Shown here piece by piece: positions 32,585-43,884 of a DNA stretch of 64,000 nucleotides. This DNA is from Diatrype stigma. Taxonomy: Eukaryota > Ascomycota > Sordariomycetes > Xylariales > Diatrypaceae. Numbering within the stretch: the first letter of the stretch is position 1; each line of letters opens with the position of its first letter. The notes below the pieces were generated by a model, which saw only the letters and a program-made list of their open reading frames with translations, searched no databases and was not told where the DNA came from. The position numbers were made by a program, and so were the translations under genes. The stretch spans positions 372,001 through 436,000 of the forward strand of contig JAKJXP020000006.1 of NCBI GenBank assembly GCA_022225965.2, written 5' to 3'.

Positions 32585-34417
32585 CTACGAATCAACCTTG
32601 AGATCCTGCGACACCTCTCGAGGGTGAAAGACTAGGTTTGGTCCATCGTGAAGCGCGCCAAATGCATCATAAAGCTGATACTCATCTTCCATGTGTCTCC
32701 CGCACTTGTTCCCTTTCTTTCCGGCGCCGAGCTTTGCAGCATCCCCCTTAGGCATCTCGAAATCAAAATACCAGATTGTCCTAGCCAACACAAGACTGGC
32801 TTCGAGATAAGCCATTGCCTTGCCCGCGCAGCCGCGGGATCCAATTGAGAAGGGTGCAAATGCATCCCTTAGCAGCAGAGGAGAGTCCAGGATCATCCAT
32901 CGCTCTGGATTATATGAGAAGGAATCCTTGAAATAGCTCTCATTGTGATGCAGGGCATATATGTTGACCCCAACTTGTGTACCCTCAGGAATTATATGGC
33001 CATCAATGACAAGCGGCTTACTTCTATCGTCGTCAGCATACAGTTCTCTCCACGGAGTCCCCGTTACGGGAGGGGACATCCGAAGAGCCTCATCGATACA
33101 AGCACGGAGGTAACGACATCCAATCAGGGTCGGGCCATTCGCAATCTCGTCTCCTTTCTTGAAGGTGGAGCGGATTTCATTGGCTAGTTTCCGATAACAA
33201 CTCGGATTGCGTGATAAATAGAAAAAGGTCGCGCTCAATGCCGTTGCCGTCGTGTCCCCTCCTGCCATTACCACTCTTGGTCAGTGTATTGTGCGCGTAA
33301 GTAGGTACAAACAGGAAGTGGGATGGGCAACCTAGGAAACCTACCTGCTGTGAGGAAGAATAGTGCTTCGCTCCAGAGATCAGTCTGGCGTATGCTATCG
33401 TTGCCAGTACCTATCGAGTCGGCAACTATAGAGTAAAGGTCATATTTTGCCCCTTTTTCAAGTGCTAGCCTATCCTTTATGATACCCTCAATCATACGGA
33501 AGGCCTTCAACCGGGTTTTGAAGAACACAAGGTTCACGATGGTCCTGGTCTTCAGCTTGGCGAGGAGGGGGAACTGAAGCTGTAACCAACCATTCCAGGC
33601 CCCAAGGTCAAAAGATCGCGGTATGAAACGGTATTTCTCATCGGTTTGGAGTTGGAAATTTTGACCGAAGCCCAAAAGAGCAGCGATGTCAATGCCGAGA
33701 TACCTGCACCTCTTACTTATATTGATAAGACCACCACCTGGACCTTGGCTGGATCTCAAAAGCTCTTTCAGGAAAATATCCACCTGAATCTTCATTATTG
33801 GCTCAAATCTCCTCATCGAACGTTCGTTTACCGCTTGTCCGATGAGCCTTCTCCTTGTGTTATGTACATCGCGAGGCACGGCGTTGAAGATGTTATATGT
33901 GTTTGGAGCCTGTTGAGAAAGAAGGTAGAGGTGCGATTTGGTAATTCTGTCGTTCTGATAAATGTCTATGAATGGGAGTGTAAGCCGGGCCCTCATTTTA
34001 GTTGGTTAAGGTGGCAGTACCTCGTAGGGCTGTGACAGTATTGAACACTAGCCTGTTGGGAGCAGTCCTTACGACAGGACCTAAGATTCTTAGCACACAA
34101 TTCGGAAGATAATGGACTTGATGATACAAAAAGCAACTTACCGTACGTTCCATGGTTGTTCAACGTAGCCAAATGGAGACCCCCGCGTATAGCGTGAAAG
34201 CTCGCATAGAGATCAGTGAACCTTGCCCAAAAGGGACCTGGATAATTCCTGAGTGGGTGAAGAAGCAGCCTGAAGCTGAAGCGAAATACAATCTGCGTGA
34301 ACAAACGAGTGTAAGCAAGGCTTGCTATGATTTGAAGGTTACAAATTTTCTCACATAGGCCACTAGGAGACCACCAGCATAGTACGTAACCTCCGACTGG
34401 CTTGGAGCAGACACCAT
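32585..34417 (-). CDS. Cytochrome P450 monooxygenase, five exons
   Basis: ER-anchored haem monooxygenase. Exons: 34417-34355, 34292-34142, 34080-34021, 33965-33345 and 33261-32585, giving 523 residues in one frame. Exon 1 encodes the start of the membrane anchor (YYAGGLLVAY), continued by IVFRFSFRLLLHP and the Pro hinge NYPGPFW. Further markers: APNRLVFNTVTALRDIY, I-helix AGGDTT (298-303), ExxR EALR (356-359), PERW (417-420) and haem loop FSIGSRGCAG with Cys443. The class resembles fungal tailoring P450s used on hydrophobic metabolites; the substrate cannot be read. Base composition is AT-richer than the nitrilase and carrier genes around it. It lies head-to-tail with the SDR gene, suggesting a possible shared pathway. 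Confidence 0.92.
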
Positions 34418-35171
34418 GGTGATGCCGTCCCTTCCTTACAGTCACTTGGTGTCAAATGGAACCAACGGCGTTAAAGAAACTGAAGCAAGAGAGAATAAAG
34501 AGGGCAATCGACAGCAGCTGATGGTTCCACGCAATGATGTCTTTATTCAACCAGCATTGTCCCACTTGAAGGTAGGCATGTCATCATGTCACACGGGGGC
34601 ATTCAACCAACAGCACCTGCAGCTATCACCAACTGCAGGATGTATTGAAGTGCACTCCCTCCCTTGCTGCAGGAAGTGTGGAATGCATTTCTGCTTATTA
34701 TAATTACTGGAGATATAATAGCGAAAGCCGTTAAAGCTAAAAATAAAATAGTACATATTAATACATGCCAACAATTGCTGCTTATGAATACGTCGTCGAA
34801 TACCGTCAACGACGACCAGTTTTTAGTTCTTCAGTACATTCCTTCAGACCATACAAAATTATAAGCTAATCTTTCCTATACATTCCAAGCCCTATAAGGC
34901 CTTATCACATCACATTATATACTGTGCCTTAATCCTTCTAGTAGAAGTAGGCCTTAACATAAACGGGAACACACGCAAGGCTTTGGGGGCACTGTTAGCC
35001 ATAGGAAGGGAACGTAAGATTATTCAACAATCGGGGCAGACTACAAGTAGGTAGATCAACCATACTCATAATAGACACCGGCATAGTTGTGGCCCAAGCC
35101 CTACTCTGTTCGTTTTCTGTCAACATGAATACATGTGAAGTAGTGAAGGTATCTAGTTGGCGTCCACTAGG
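34418..35171. other. Intergenic region between the P450 and SDR genes
   Basis: AT-rich, especially 34680-34920. No gene supported. Confidence 0.4.
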
Positions 35172-36259
35172 TTAATTACCCAACTCCTTGATGATATCCT
35201 TCACATGCGCAAAATTAAGTTCAGCCATTGTCTCCTGCCACACCACTTCTGCAATATCCTTTCCCTGTGATGTATAAACGATAGGTGCCATGCTATAATA
35301 CTGTTGATCAGTAAATGTCTTGTGAACAGCAATGAGATGACATACGGCTTCAGTCTATTGTCTCCAATGTAATGTCCATGTCCCTCTTGGCCAGGCTTTA
35401 CTGCGGCATAAGTGATGACTCGTGCGCCAACAGCTGCTGGCCGCCCAACAATGCGAACAAACAATCTGTATATGGGTGCAATGACAGCAGGGCCCCCTCT
35501 CGTGAGCTCAGTCCCGTAGCATAAACCAGGGGTGGCAGCGGTTACGATAGCTACGTTGGCAGAAACATGTCTCGCCAGTTCGGCCACGAAGAGTTGGCCA
35601 AGTAGCTTTGCAGTGTAGTATTGATTGCCCCTATCGAATTTGCGGTTGTCGAGGGCAGAAAGAAAGGGCCTGGCATTTCGTTCGTTCTCGAAATTTGCCC
35701 AGCAAGCAGTATCTGACGAAACGAGTACCAGATGCCCTGGCGATGGTGTCGATCTTCGCGATTTCAGAACCGGTAGAAGCAGAATGGCTAGGAGGGCGTT
35801 GGAAAGATAATTGACCTGGAGGATCTCTTCGTGTCCGGTATCTGGATTCAGCGTAAATCTTTCACTGGAAATGCCAGCATTTAGTACCACGATATCTAAA
35901 TGCTCCAGGCTCCTCTTGGCGCGCTCGACGAAGGCCGTGATGGATTCATAGGAGTTCAGATCTAGCTTCCAGACTTGGATGGTGCCGGCGGCAAGATTCC
36001 GACCCCTGGACAGGTCCGCCTTAGCAGTATCGCCCTTGGCCTCGTTGCGCACGGTAATAATCAGTTTACTCAAGCCGAGATCCAGGAGCTGACGGCTACA
36101 TTCTAGTCCGAGCCCGGAATTCGATCCCGTGACTATAGCTGTTCGGCCTCTCAGGTCTACATCGTCTGGTGAAAGCGCGGAAGGGGTCACGAAGAACTGT
36201 CGATAGTAAAAACTCGAGAAGCTTGCTTCTTTGTCAGGGGATATCCCAAGGTCCGTCAT
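35172..36259 (-). CDS. Short-chain dehydrogenase/reductase, two exons
   Basis: NAD(P)-dependent oxidoreductase with a Rossmann fold. Exons: 36259-35346 and 35292-35172, total 344 residues. The downstream exon replaces a meaningless read-through and gives PIVYTSQGKDIAEVVWQE, the tail of the light-dependent-protochlorophyllide-reductase-like or RDH-like fungal SDRs. Motifs: cofactor loop TGSNSGLG, NAG after VVLN, catalytic Ser in LVSSDT, and YYTAK as YxxxK. An alternative longer frame reaches 36451, but the ATG at 36259 starts the family-like segment. No targeting signal. The gene follows the same strand and composition as the P450 downstream. Confidence 0.9.
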
Positions 36260-37129
36260 GACGATTATGTTGTTAGTGGAGTAGGATGTTGTGATACACA
36301 AGTTGCACAACAGATGTGATCTACTATAATCTAGAACTTGCTCTCTATAGTTCCAACCTAGGTAGCTACAATTCGCTTCGAGATAAGCTGCACCTTGCGT
36401 ACTCGTACACCCTGTTTCCACGCAAGGGATGGCAGCATTACCCAGAAACACTTATCCCGCATAAAATCAGTAAATATTCTTGACATTTGGCGCCAACATG
36501 CAGTGTGGCTTGCTTTAGCGATGCTTTGCTAGATATAAGACAAACATGCATGATAATAGGGGGCATCGGCACAACTATGTAGTAGCGCCGCGGCTGGATG
36601 GGAGAGTTATCGGGAGCTGGAGGAATGCAGGGTGATACTTATGTTGTTATACGCATGATCCTAGGAGAGCACGATAGGAACCTGTGGAATGATTGGGCTA
36701 TGCCCTCTGTGTTACTCCAAATCTGACATGCATTTTGTGTCTGGGTTCTTGTGCTCTAGGCTTCGGTTATGTTGGTACACAGTCTATTTGGCGGAAACCT
36801 ACATGTAGCGGCTGAAGGACAAGCCTGAGCACTTATTATTGTGTTGGTGGCGTACAGGGATGGGATCGTGTCACCACATGTAAGTAAATCCGACCTTGAG
36901 TTGGGAGGACCGCTCTGAGCATCCCACGGGTCTGGCTCAAGATGTTGAGCCCCTCCCACAAATAAAAATACATCCATCTTGTCGGTACGTCCCGAGGCAT
37001 CAATGCGGTGGCTTCGTGTTTGTCAGGATAGTATAGAAAATTGAAACTTCTTTACACCACGCTTTTGACCCCACTTCACATACTGATAACAACCAACTAT
37101 TCGCCTCCTCAGATCCCTTTCCGTGAAAT
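36260..37129. other. Divergent promoter region of SDR and MFS genes
   Basis: Shared upstream DNA of the SDR gene (minus) and the carrier gene (plus). A frame at 36756-36977 lacks support. No operator could be named. Confidence 0.4.
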
Positions 37130-39196
37130 ATGAGGATTGAGGAAAAAGAGGAGTATATTTCTGCTGAAATGGAGGAGAAGAAGCTAGACAACGCGGCTGC
37201 ACTTGAAGTTAGGCCTGACTCGGTCGAGGGCATCGAAGCTCAGGGCTTCGATGCGCCGGCGACGGCTAGACTGCTGCGGAAGCTGGACTGGCACATAATC
37301 CCCTTCATGAGCCTCATCTACCTGTGAGTGAGTCTCAACGGCAAGCACTCCAGTCTATTCGCTGATTCAGTCTACCTAGTCTGTGCTTCTTGGACCGCAC
37401 CAATATAGGTGATTAACTATTCCCCTACCTAATATGGTGAATCCTTGTGAATGGGATATCTATGGGGGCTTCAATACTGACGATGTCAACTCTCCTTCCA
37501 CGATGGTTAGGCAACGCGCGCCTCGATCATCTAGAGGACGACCTGGGTCTGCACGGCCTCCAGTACAACAACTGTCTCGCGATCCTGTTCCCGTTCTACA
37601 TCGCGGCGGAGATCCCGAGCAACATCATGATGAAGCGGGCGCGGCCCTCGCTGTGGCTGACCTTCATCATGGTGTGCTGGAGCGCGGCGATGGTCGGCCA
37701 GGGGTTCGTCGGGAGCTACCGCGGCCTGATGGCCGCGCGGGTCTTCCTCGGCGTCTTCGAGGGGGGCCTGTTCCCCGGCGTCAACTACTACATCACCCAG
37801 TGGTACTGCCGCCACGAGTGCGGCTTCCGCATGGCCCTGTTCTTCTCGGCCGCCACGCTCGCCGGCGCCTTCGGCGGCATCCTGGCCAGGGGCATCGCCG
37901 AGATGAGCGGCGTGGGCGGCCTCTCCGCCTGGTCGTGGATCTTCGTCCTCGAGGGACTGCTTAGCATCCTGGTCTCGTTCGTTGCGTACTGGGCAATACA
38001 TGATTATCCAGCTACGTAAGTTCAGGGGGGTTGTTGTTGTTGCTGGTGGAAGGGACAGCTCATGGGAAAAAGGGGGATGGAACGCCCCTTTTTTCTTTCT
38101 TCTCTCACTTTCTCCATTATTCATCATGATTCGACGTAGCTAACGCCAAAGCAAAAGCGCCGCGTTCCTAACGGCCGCAGAGCGCGCGGAGGTGGCGCGG
38201 CGCCTCTCCGCCGACCACGGCGAGGCCCTGCCCGACGGCTTCGGGGCGCGGTACGTGCGGCAGGCGCTCGGGGACTGGAAGATCTACGTGCACATGGCGG
38301 TGTGCATGGCGGGGTTCTGCCCGATCTACTCGTTCGCGCTCTTCTCGCCCACCATCGTCAAGGGCATGGGGTACGCGGCCAACGAGGCCCAGCTGATGAG
38401 CGTGCCGCCCTACGTCTGCGCCTGCGCCGCCACCATCGCCGCCAGCTGGGGCGCCGACCGCCTCCGCCGCCGCGGCGCCTTCCTCTGCGCCTTCCAGCTC
38501 GTCGCCGCGCTCGGCTTCGCCCTCCTGGCCGGCTCGGCCGATCCGGGCGTGCAGTATGCCGGGCTCGTCATCGCTGCGATTGGTAAGTGTGTTCAGGGGG
38601 TATTTTGTATCCATCAGCTACATCGTCATAAGCATTATCGTATCATCGTATCATATTATATGATACCGTGCGATTCATGTCTTTTGGAGTGCGGCGGAGG
38701 GGATAGTTACGAAGTGGATTTAACAGAATTACGCGCTGAGCTGACGCTTCGCTTCGCTTGGAACAGGCATCTATCCCCAAATACCCCTCGGTCTCGCGTG
38801 GAACGGCGGCAATATCGGAGGGAGCATGAAACGCGGCACGGGTATCGCCATGCAGGTAATGGGCGGCAACTGCGGCGGTATTATTGCCTCCTACGTGTAC
38901 CTCACGCGCGACGGCCCTCGTTATGTGAAGGGGCACTGCATTCTCATCGGTTTCATATGGTAAGTAACGAATCGCAACCTACACCCAATTGGACCGGCCG
39001 ATGCCCTGGCTAACACTCATGCAAATCTAGCATGGCCTTTTTCCTGACGCTGTTCATGTCCACCTGGTGCCGCAGAGAGAATGCGCGCCGCGATGCGCTT
39101 ATGGGAGAAGCAGGCCCGCAGGAGTGGACTGAGGAGCGGAGGTTGCAGGAACGGGAGCTTGCTGATGATGCTCTCTGGTTTCGATATACCGTTTGA
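37130..39196 (+). CDS. MFS transporter of the allantoate permease (Dal5) type, six exons
   Basis: Plasma-membrane carrier of the anion:cation symporter family, which imports allantoate, nicotinate, vitamins or other organic anions. Exons: 37130-37323, 37380-37408, 37511-38015, 38158-38582, 38767-38959 and 39031-39196, total 503 residues. Joining exons 1-3 restores FMSLIYLLCFLDRTNIGNARL, the family's first-helix signature. Later come QYNNCLAILFPFYIAAEIPSN, the loop GVFEGGLFPGVNYYI, PLGLAWNGGNIGG and the typical end ELADDALWFRYTV. A 29-base second exon and phase 1/2 introns are unusual only in size. Exons 3-4 are very GC-rich. Being divergent from the SDR gene it could share its control; substrate unknown. 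Confidence 0.92.
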
Positions 39197-40104
39197 GCTA
39201 GATGTGTTTGACCTTCCATGGCTCTCCATTGAACCATAAGTATATACGGCAATCGAAGTATAAAACAGTTGTCTTGACGTAGTCAACATCTCACTATGGG
39301 TACGAAGTATGCCAACGACACTGACTTTCGCATATTCGCCCGTGAGTGTGTTCCAAGTATAATATTTCCCCGGTCCTCAATACCTGCCCAGTGAAATGGC
39401 GGAGCAATTGCTCTAAAGCTTCGGTTTTCGATATACGAAGTTGCAACCACCAATAGAAATACCTGATGTACATAGTAACGATGCCTAACCCAGTCCGACC
39501 CAAATCCTCCCTCCTTGGGAGTAATTGGCCCCACCTAAAAAGGGGGGACAGGAGGGGACTGGAATAGGGGCATCTAACGCGCTAAATCTTCTGTAAGTAG
39601 TCTCGGAGTTTACCAATATACTTACTATGCATTTGTACGTAGGTCGTGACGGGCTTAAACTCTTGACTGAACCTATGTAACCTCGTCTGTATAATCATGA
39701 CTAGGTTCTTGAAAGTTTACGGGCATCCTCGTACTTGTCGCGACATGAAATTGAAATCATTAACTGAAGAGGAAGTTAGTCCTGGCTATGATCTAAAGGC
39801 AGCGGGTGGTCACAAGTAAGAAACGTAAGCAAGAACCCATCTATCTATCATGAAGCATGCTAGTTTAGTAAGTTTTTCTAGTCAAACAGTTGCTCCGTAT
39901 AGTCAAAGTCAATGGCAAGCCGCCTAGTGTATGTCAATCCAGCCAAGCGGGGGAGTGGGAACTATCATCATAACTCCCGCGCAACCACGACTCTCTGACC
40001 ATCTCTACTTCGCCCTACCCTAGCTACCTCTAATTTGGACCCGACCCCCCTCGCGTTGGGTCATACATATATAGCCAACACCCATATTTCTTCCGCGTAT
40101 CGGT
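39197..40104. other. Convergent intergenic region
   Basis: 3' flanks of the carrier gene and of the ankyrin gene. Nothing recognised. Confidence 0.4.
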
Positions 40105-41098
40105 CTACCGACCCTTCTTCGACGCTTTCCTCCTCTCGAACTCAGCCCTCTCTTCTTCGTCGCTACCGCTGAATTCCGCATCGTCGTCGTCATCGTCACT
40201 ATCGTCATCCTGCGCAGCGAAAGCGCTCGCACTACCGCCGCTCTTCTTGGCCTCGGTAGGCGGGGGAGGAGCAGCGCCGGAAGGCTTCTTGACGGCCGCG
40301 GCCTCGACGAAATCGCCGGCGTTGAGGGCGGTGTACTCGTGCTTCTGGATGAGGTCGCGCAGGGCCTTGTTGCGCGGGTCGACGAGCTGGTAGGGGGTCA
40401 GGCGGGCGCGGTTGCGCACGCGCGTGCTGGAGCCGGCCTCGAGCATCATCTCGACCAGGGAGTTGCCGAACTCGCGCTGCGCCGGCGGCTCGCTGTTGAT
40501 CCAGCGAATGGCGCTGTGCAGGGGCGTGTCCCCGTCCGCCCGGTTCGTCGGATCGCACTCGAAGTCGGGCTGGTCGAGGAGCAGGTCGATGACCTCGTCT
40601 GGTTCGTCCATGTCTCATTAGCCTCTGTATTATTTATTTCATTCCCTTTTCTTCCGTTTGTTCCCGCGTCTTGTCTTCCCCATCCTCTCCCGCCCCGACC
40701 ATGTGACGAAACGTGTAAGGCGGGTAAAAGAGGGATAAAGGTTGTGTGTGTTTCTCTGTGTATATGTGAAAGAAGCATGTACGCACAGTTCCCCTGCAGT
40801 GCCGCCTCATGGTACAGGTGGTTTCCCATGACGGTCGTAGTGTTGTTCAGGAGGTTGGATATCTCTTCATCGTTTTTGCAGTTGGAGATGATCTCCTGTA
40901 GTAGGTCGACGTTGTTGCGGCGGCAGGCCTCGATGAGCTGCTCCTTGACGGAGGCACCCTATAAGGAAAGGAAGAAAAAGACCGGCTCGTGTCAGTTGTC
41001 GTTGTTGCCCGCTCATGCATGTACTCCGGGACTCTATAGGTTGAAGGGAGCTAGGCAGGACAGGAAGGACGAACCTCATGCTCATGACTGTCCGCCAT
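40105..41098 (-). CDS. Small ankyrin-repeat protein, Yar1-like, three exons
   Basis: Exons: 41098-41075, 40958-40787 and 40613-40105, total 234 residues. Joining restores HLYHEAALQGNYMDEPDEVID, an ankyrin helix pair, then DGDTPLHSAIRW and a third repeat VRNRARLTPYQLVDPRN. The tail is Pro-rich, then acidic (DDDSDDDDDD, GSDEEE) and ends with a basic KASKKGR. Length, repeat number and acidic end resemble yeast Yar1, the ankyrin chaperone that escorts ribosomal protein Rps3 to the nucleus; this assignment is by overall shape. Intron 1 uses a GTTCGT donor after an eight-codon first exon. Divergent from the RPC11 gene. Confidence 0.82.
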
Positions 41099-41488
41099 AT
41101 TGAGTTACAGAGGCTAGTGAAGCACACAGCACACGGCACAGAGCTTTGATTCGTAGTTTTGCTCGTTCGGTCCTCTCTGTCGAAGATGGACAGGTAGGAA
41201 ATAGACAAGAGGATGGATATGGTGGGGTGGTGGCCGCCTCTTCGTTGGCAACTTCTCCAGATACTCTCGGTCTAAAGACGTTTCTTGATATCTCGTAGGC
41301 CGTATAATTGTAATCACGGGGAAGCAAAGGAGGCTAGTAAAGGAGTGTATTCGCTGGGTCGTCTTTGTTTGGTCAGCTCCCTCTTCCGAAACGGCAGTGC
41401 ATCCAAAGTTGAGCTTAGAAGGTGGCTGTGGTGTTGATTCAACAACCACAAGTTACAACCCGGCCGCCCACCAACGTTGTGTTTGGGT

Positions 41489-41514
41489 ACCTATCGCTGT
41501 AACCTATCGCTGTA
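41489..41514. repeat. Tandem duplication of a 13-base unit
   Basis: Two perfect adjacent copies of ACCTATCGCTGTA. Recent slippage is likely. Confidence 0.85.
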
Positions 41515-41642
41515 ACAAGCGCGGGGCTTGCATGCCTTCTAGCCTCTAGGCAGCTAGGCCGGCCGCTACTTGGTGGTCCCTGAGGCTTGGATGAAGGCCC
41601 CACGTCACACAGCTTGGGCCGCCTGGCCACTTGGAGCTTGGA

Positions 41643-41676
41643 GCTTGCCGCTTGCCGCTTGCCGCTTGCCGCTTGC
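41643..41676. repeat. GCTTGCC heptamer array
   Basis: Nearly five perfect copies of GCTTGCC in the promoter region shared by the ankyrin and RPC11 genes, preceded by two GCTTGGA-type variants. The array length would be expected to vary between strains. Confidence 0.9.
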
Positions 41677-41893
41677 TTGGCCACTGAGACCGTGCAATCG
41701 ATAAGAGATCTCTCCCCCAAGTTCCACTAAAGTTTTGGTTCCGGCCATTAAGCTCGTCGCCCAGTCGTTCGTTCAATCACGGCACTTTACAGCTAGGACA
41801 GGACCTCGACGACTATTGCAGGTGCTCACCTGGTCACCGAAAAGCGCAAAATCACGTTCGTTGGCTCATGAGAATAAAGAAATCGGAGCGAAA

Positions 41894-42407
41894 ATGCTTC
41901 TTTGTATGATGCCCTGCAACCTTTACGTACCTACCCATCTCCTTGAGCCTTCCTGCTGACTCAGACCTCGACATATACATATAGTCTGCCCCCACTGCAG
42001 CAACATCCTGACCGTGTCGCCATCGCCCGAGAGCGGCCGCAACCGGCTCGAATGCCGCACTTGCCCGTACCAATGTGCCATCGAGGCGCCCCTGTTCTCC
42101 CGCCGCACCTTCAAGAAGAAAGAGCGTGAGGATGTCTTCGGCGGACCCGGAGCCTGGGACAATGCCGACAAGATTGCCGTGCAATGCCCTGGTCCCGGCT
42201 GCAACGGCACCGAAGCGGCCTTCTACCAGCTCCAGATCCGCAGTGCCGACGAGCCCATGACCAGCTTTTTCAAGGTAATGCAGACCCCTAAGTCATCGTC
42301 CTCCTGTCTGGCGATGAGTGTATGTGTGTATGGATTGTATGGATATAGTTATGCTGACTCGAAGGGCGCAGTGCATGTCCTGCGGGCACCGATGGAGAGA
42401 GAACTGA
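41894..42407 (+). CDS. RPC11: RNA polymerase III subunit RPC11 (RPC10/POLR3K)
   Basis: Small zinc-ribbon subunit of nuclear RNA polymerase III, needed for RNA cleavage and termination. Exons: 41894-41903 (only 10 coding bases), 41985-42274 and 42372-42407, giving 111 residues, close to yeast Rpc11. The joined start is MLLFCPHCSN; the first ribbon continues with RLECRTCPYQ. The C-terminal TFIIS-like ribbon has CPGPGC, the hairpin RSADEPMTSFFK and, in exon 3, CMSCGHRWREN then stop. All eight zinc Cys and the acidic DE pair of the cleavage hairpin are present. The first and last exons are tiny, so automated calls may truncate it. It runs convergent to MED31 with only 218 bases between the stop codons. 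Confidence 0.95.
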
Positions 42408-42625
42408 TGGGAGTGTGGTAATCGGGAGAGATTCGTTTTTCGTGGCGTTGGGCGACTCAAAATGGAGTTTAAGAAGGCGTTCCGTTATAATTCTTACGAG
42501 AACCTTGGGTAGTCCTTCGGGATAGTCTTGGGGGTTCAGATCGGCGAATAGTAAATGATACCCTGCTTTCTGTGATCTTTCGCTTAGGACACTTTATTCA
42601 TGTTTGTTCGTAATACGCTTATGGG

Positions 42626-43096
42626 TCAGTCGGTTTTAGCTCCATCGTGGATCTGACGCTGATCCGAGCATTCTTCCCTGTGCCAGTCGACCGAAGCCTT
42701 GATGCCCTCTTCCACGAGAAGGTTCACTACTTCAGGACTAATAATCTCCGTTCGGAATCTCGGCTGCTGAAGAAGCTCGAGATGCTTCAACGTCGGGCCA
42801 GGATATATTAGGTACTTCAGGTAGGGCGGTCGCTTCCAATACTGGAGGTAGGCTAGGTAGGCGACGAATGCAGGTTCGCTCAGATACTTTTGAGACGCGA
42901 GGTAGTTCAGGTAGTACGGGTTCGCGAGTGCTTGAACGAACTATGACGATGTCAGCATATAGAATAGGCTGCCAGACAGGTGACTAGCTCTAACCTCAAG
43001 CTCCAGCTCGAAACGAGAGTAGCCCCCATACTTGGGTTCGCTGTTCTCTTCTGGCTGCGGGGGGGCATCGCCCATCTGGATATCGCCGGGCTCCAT
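42626..43096 (-). CDS. MED31: Mediator complex subunit 31 (Soh1)
   Basis: Middle-module subunit of Mediator, the coactivator of RNA polymerase II. Exons: 43096-42995 and 42940-42626, total 138 residues. The join gives YSRFELELEFVQALANPYYL, followed by LASQKYLSEPAFVAYLAYLQYW and PPYLKYLIYPGPTLKHLELL, the conserved core of the family. The first 20 residues are acidic and Pro-rich; the tail after about residue 115 is short. The donor is GTTAGA. No single open frame covers it well, so it is easy to miss. Nuclear by function. Confidence 0.95.
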
Positions 43097-43884
43097 CGTC
43101 AAGTATGCGCTGCGATATGGACGACGTATAGGTGTAGTTCCGTGCCGCGTCTACGAATGCGCAGAATGGAGATCGCGTTATAGGGGGCGGGCAGGATGTA
43201 ATGATGAGGCGGAATGGTTTCCTTTCATTGGCTGAACAGCTGTAGATCGGCCAGTTGGGGAAGCTGGAGAGATTGCGGGCGGATGTTACGTAAGCCTAGG
43301 GGATTCAAGGTTGCCTACATACACGTACGGAGTAGGTAACGAGTACATACATACATGTACTTACCTTACCCAGGAGGCAGCTGGTAGATACCTACATATA
43401 TGTACTATTTACGAGGCGATGGACTTTCGATAGGCTACATGTTCTTTGCATATATTGTTTCTTTTTCCCTTTGGAGATTATAACAGATAAACAGTGCATG
43501 TAGAGCACCTGTTGTATGTACGGTTTTGCATTGGCTCTTGTGGTAATTACACGAAATACTATAGCACGATGACCCGGGCTCCAGTAATTATCGTAACCTT
43601 AGTGTTAACGTGCACTATGATTGAAAATTAAGGGGTCGAGATTACGGTCAGCGCCTCAGGGGCTTCCCAAACCTATAATAAATATTGCTCTCATTCTTAT
43701 CATTGAGACGGTCGAGTTTCTTACCTTGAGGTATTTATCAGACTGATGTCTCCAATGGGACGGACCATAATCTAGTATCGTGCGTCGTCAGATCAACCAG
43801 TCTTGGCAGCTAACCTGGAGGCGACTTCAGAGATCTATTAAATCCTTCGTATAGACACAATCGCATATAGTCTTATCTTGCATA
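43097..43884. other. Divergent intergenic region
   Basis: Between MED31 (minus) and the nuclear-type gene (plus). Contains short TACATACATAC-like runs near 43330-43400. No gene seen. Confidence 0.4.

Larger units (their letters stand above)
41099..41893. other. Divergent promoter region of the ankyrin and RPC11 genes
   Basis: About 0.8 kb shared by two housekeeping-type genes. It contains a 13-base direct duplication at 41489-41514 and a heptamer array at 41643-41676. No gene inside is supported. Confidence 0.5.

Noticed and set aside
36756..36977. 73-residue minus-strand frame between the SDR and carrier genes
   Set aside because: Lies in a shared promoter region, has no signal peptide and no motif.
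32585..39196. Secondary-metabolite gene cluster
   Set aside because: No PKS, NRPS, terpene cyclase, DMATS or RiPP-type core and no cluster regulator are seen; kept only as a low-interest linkage note.
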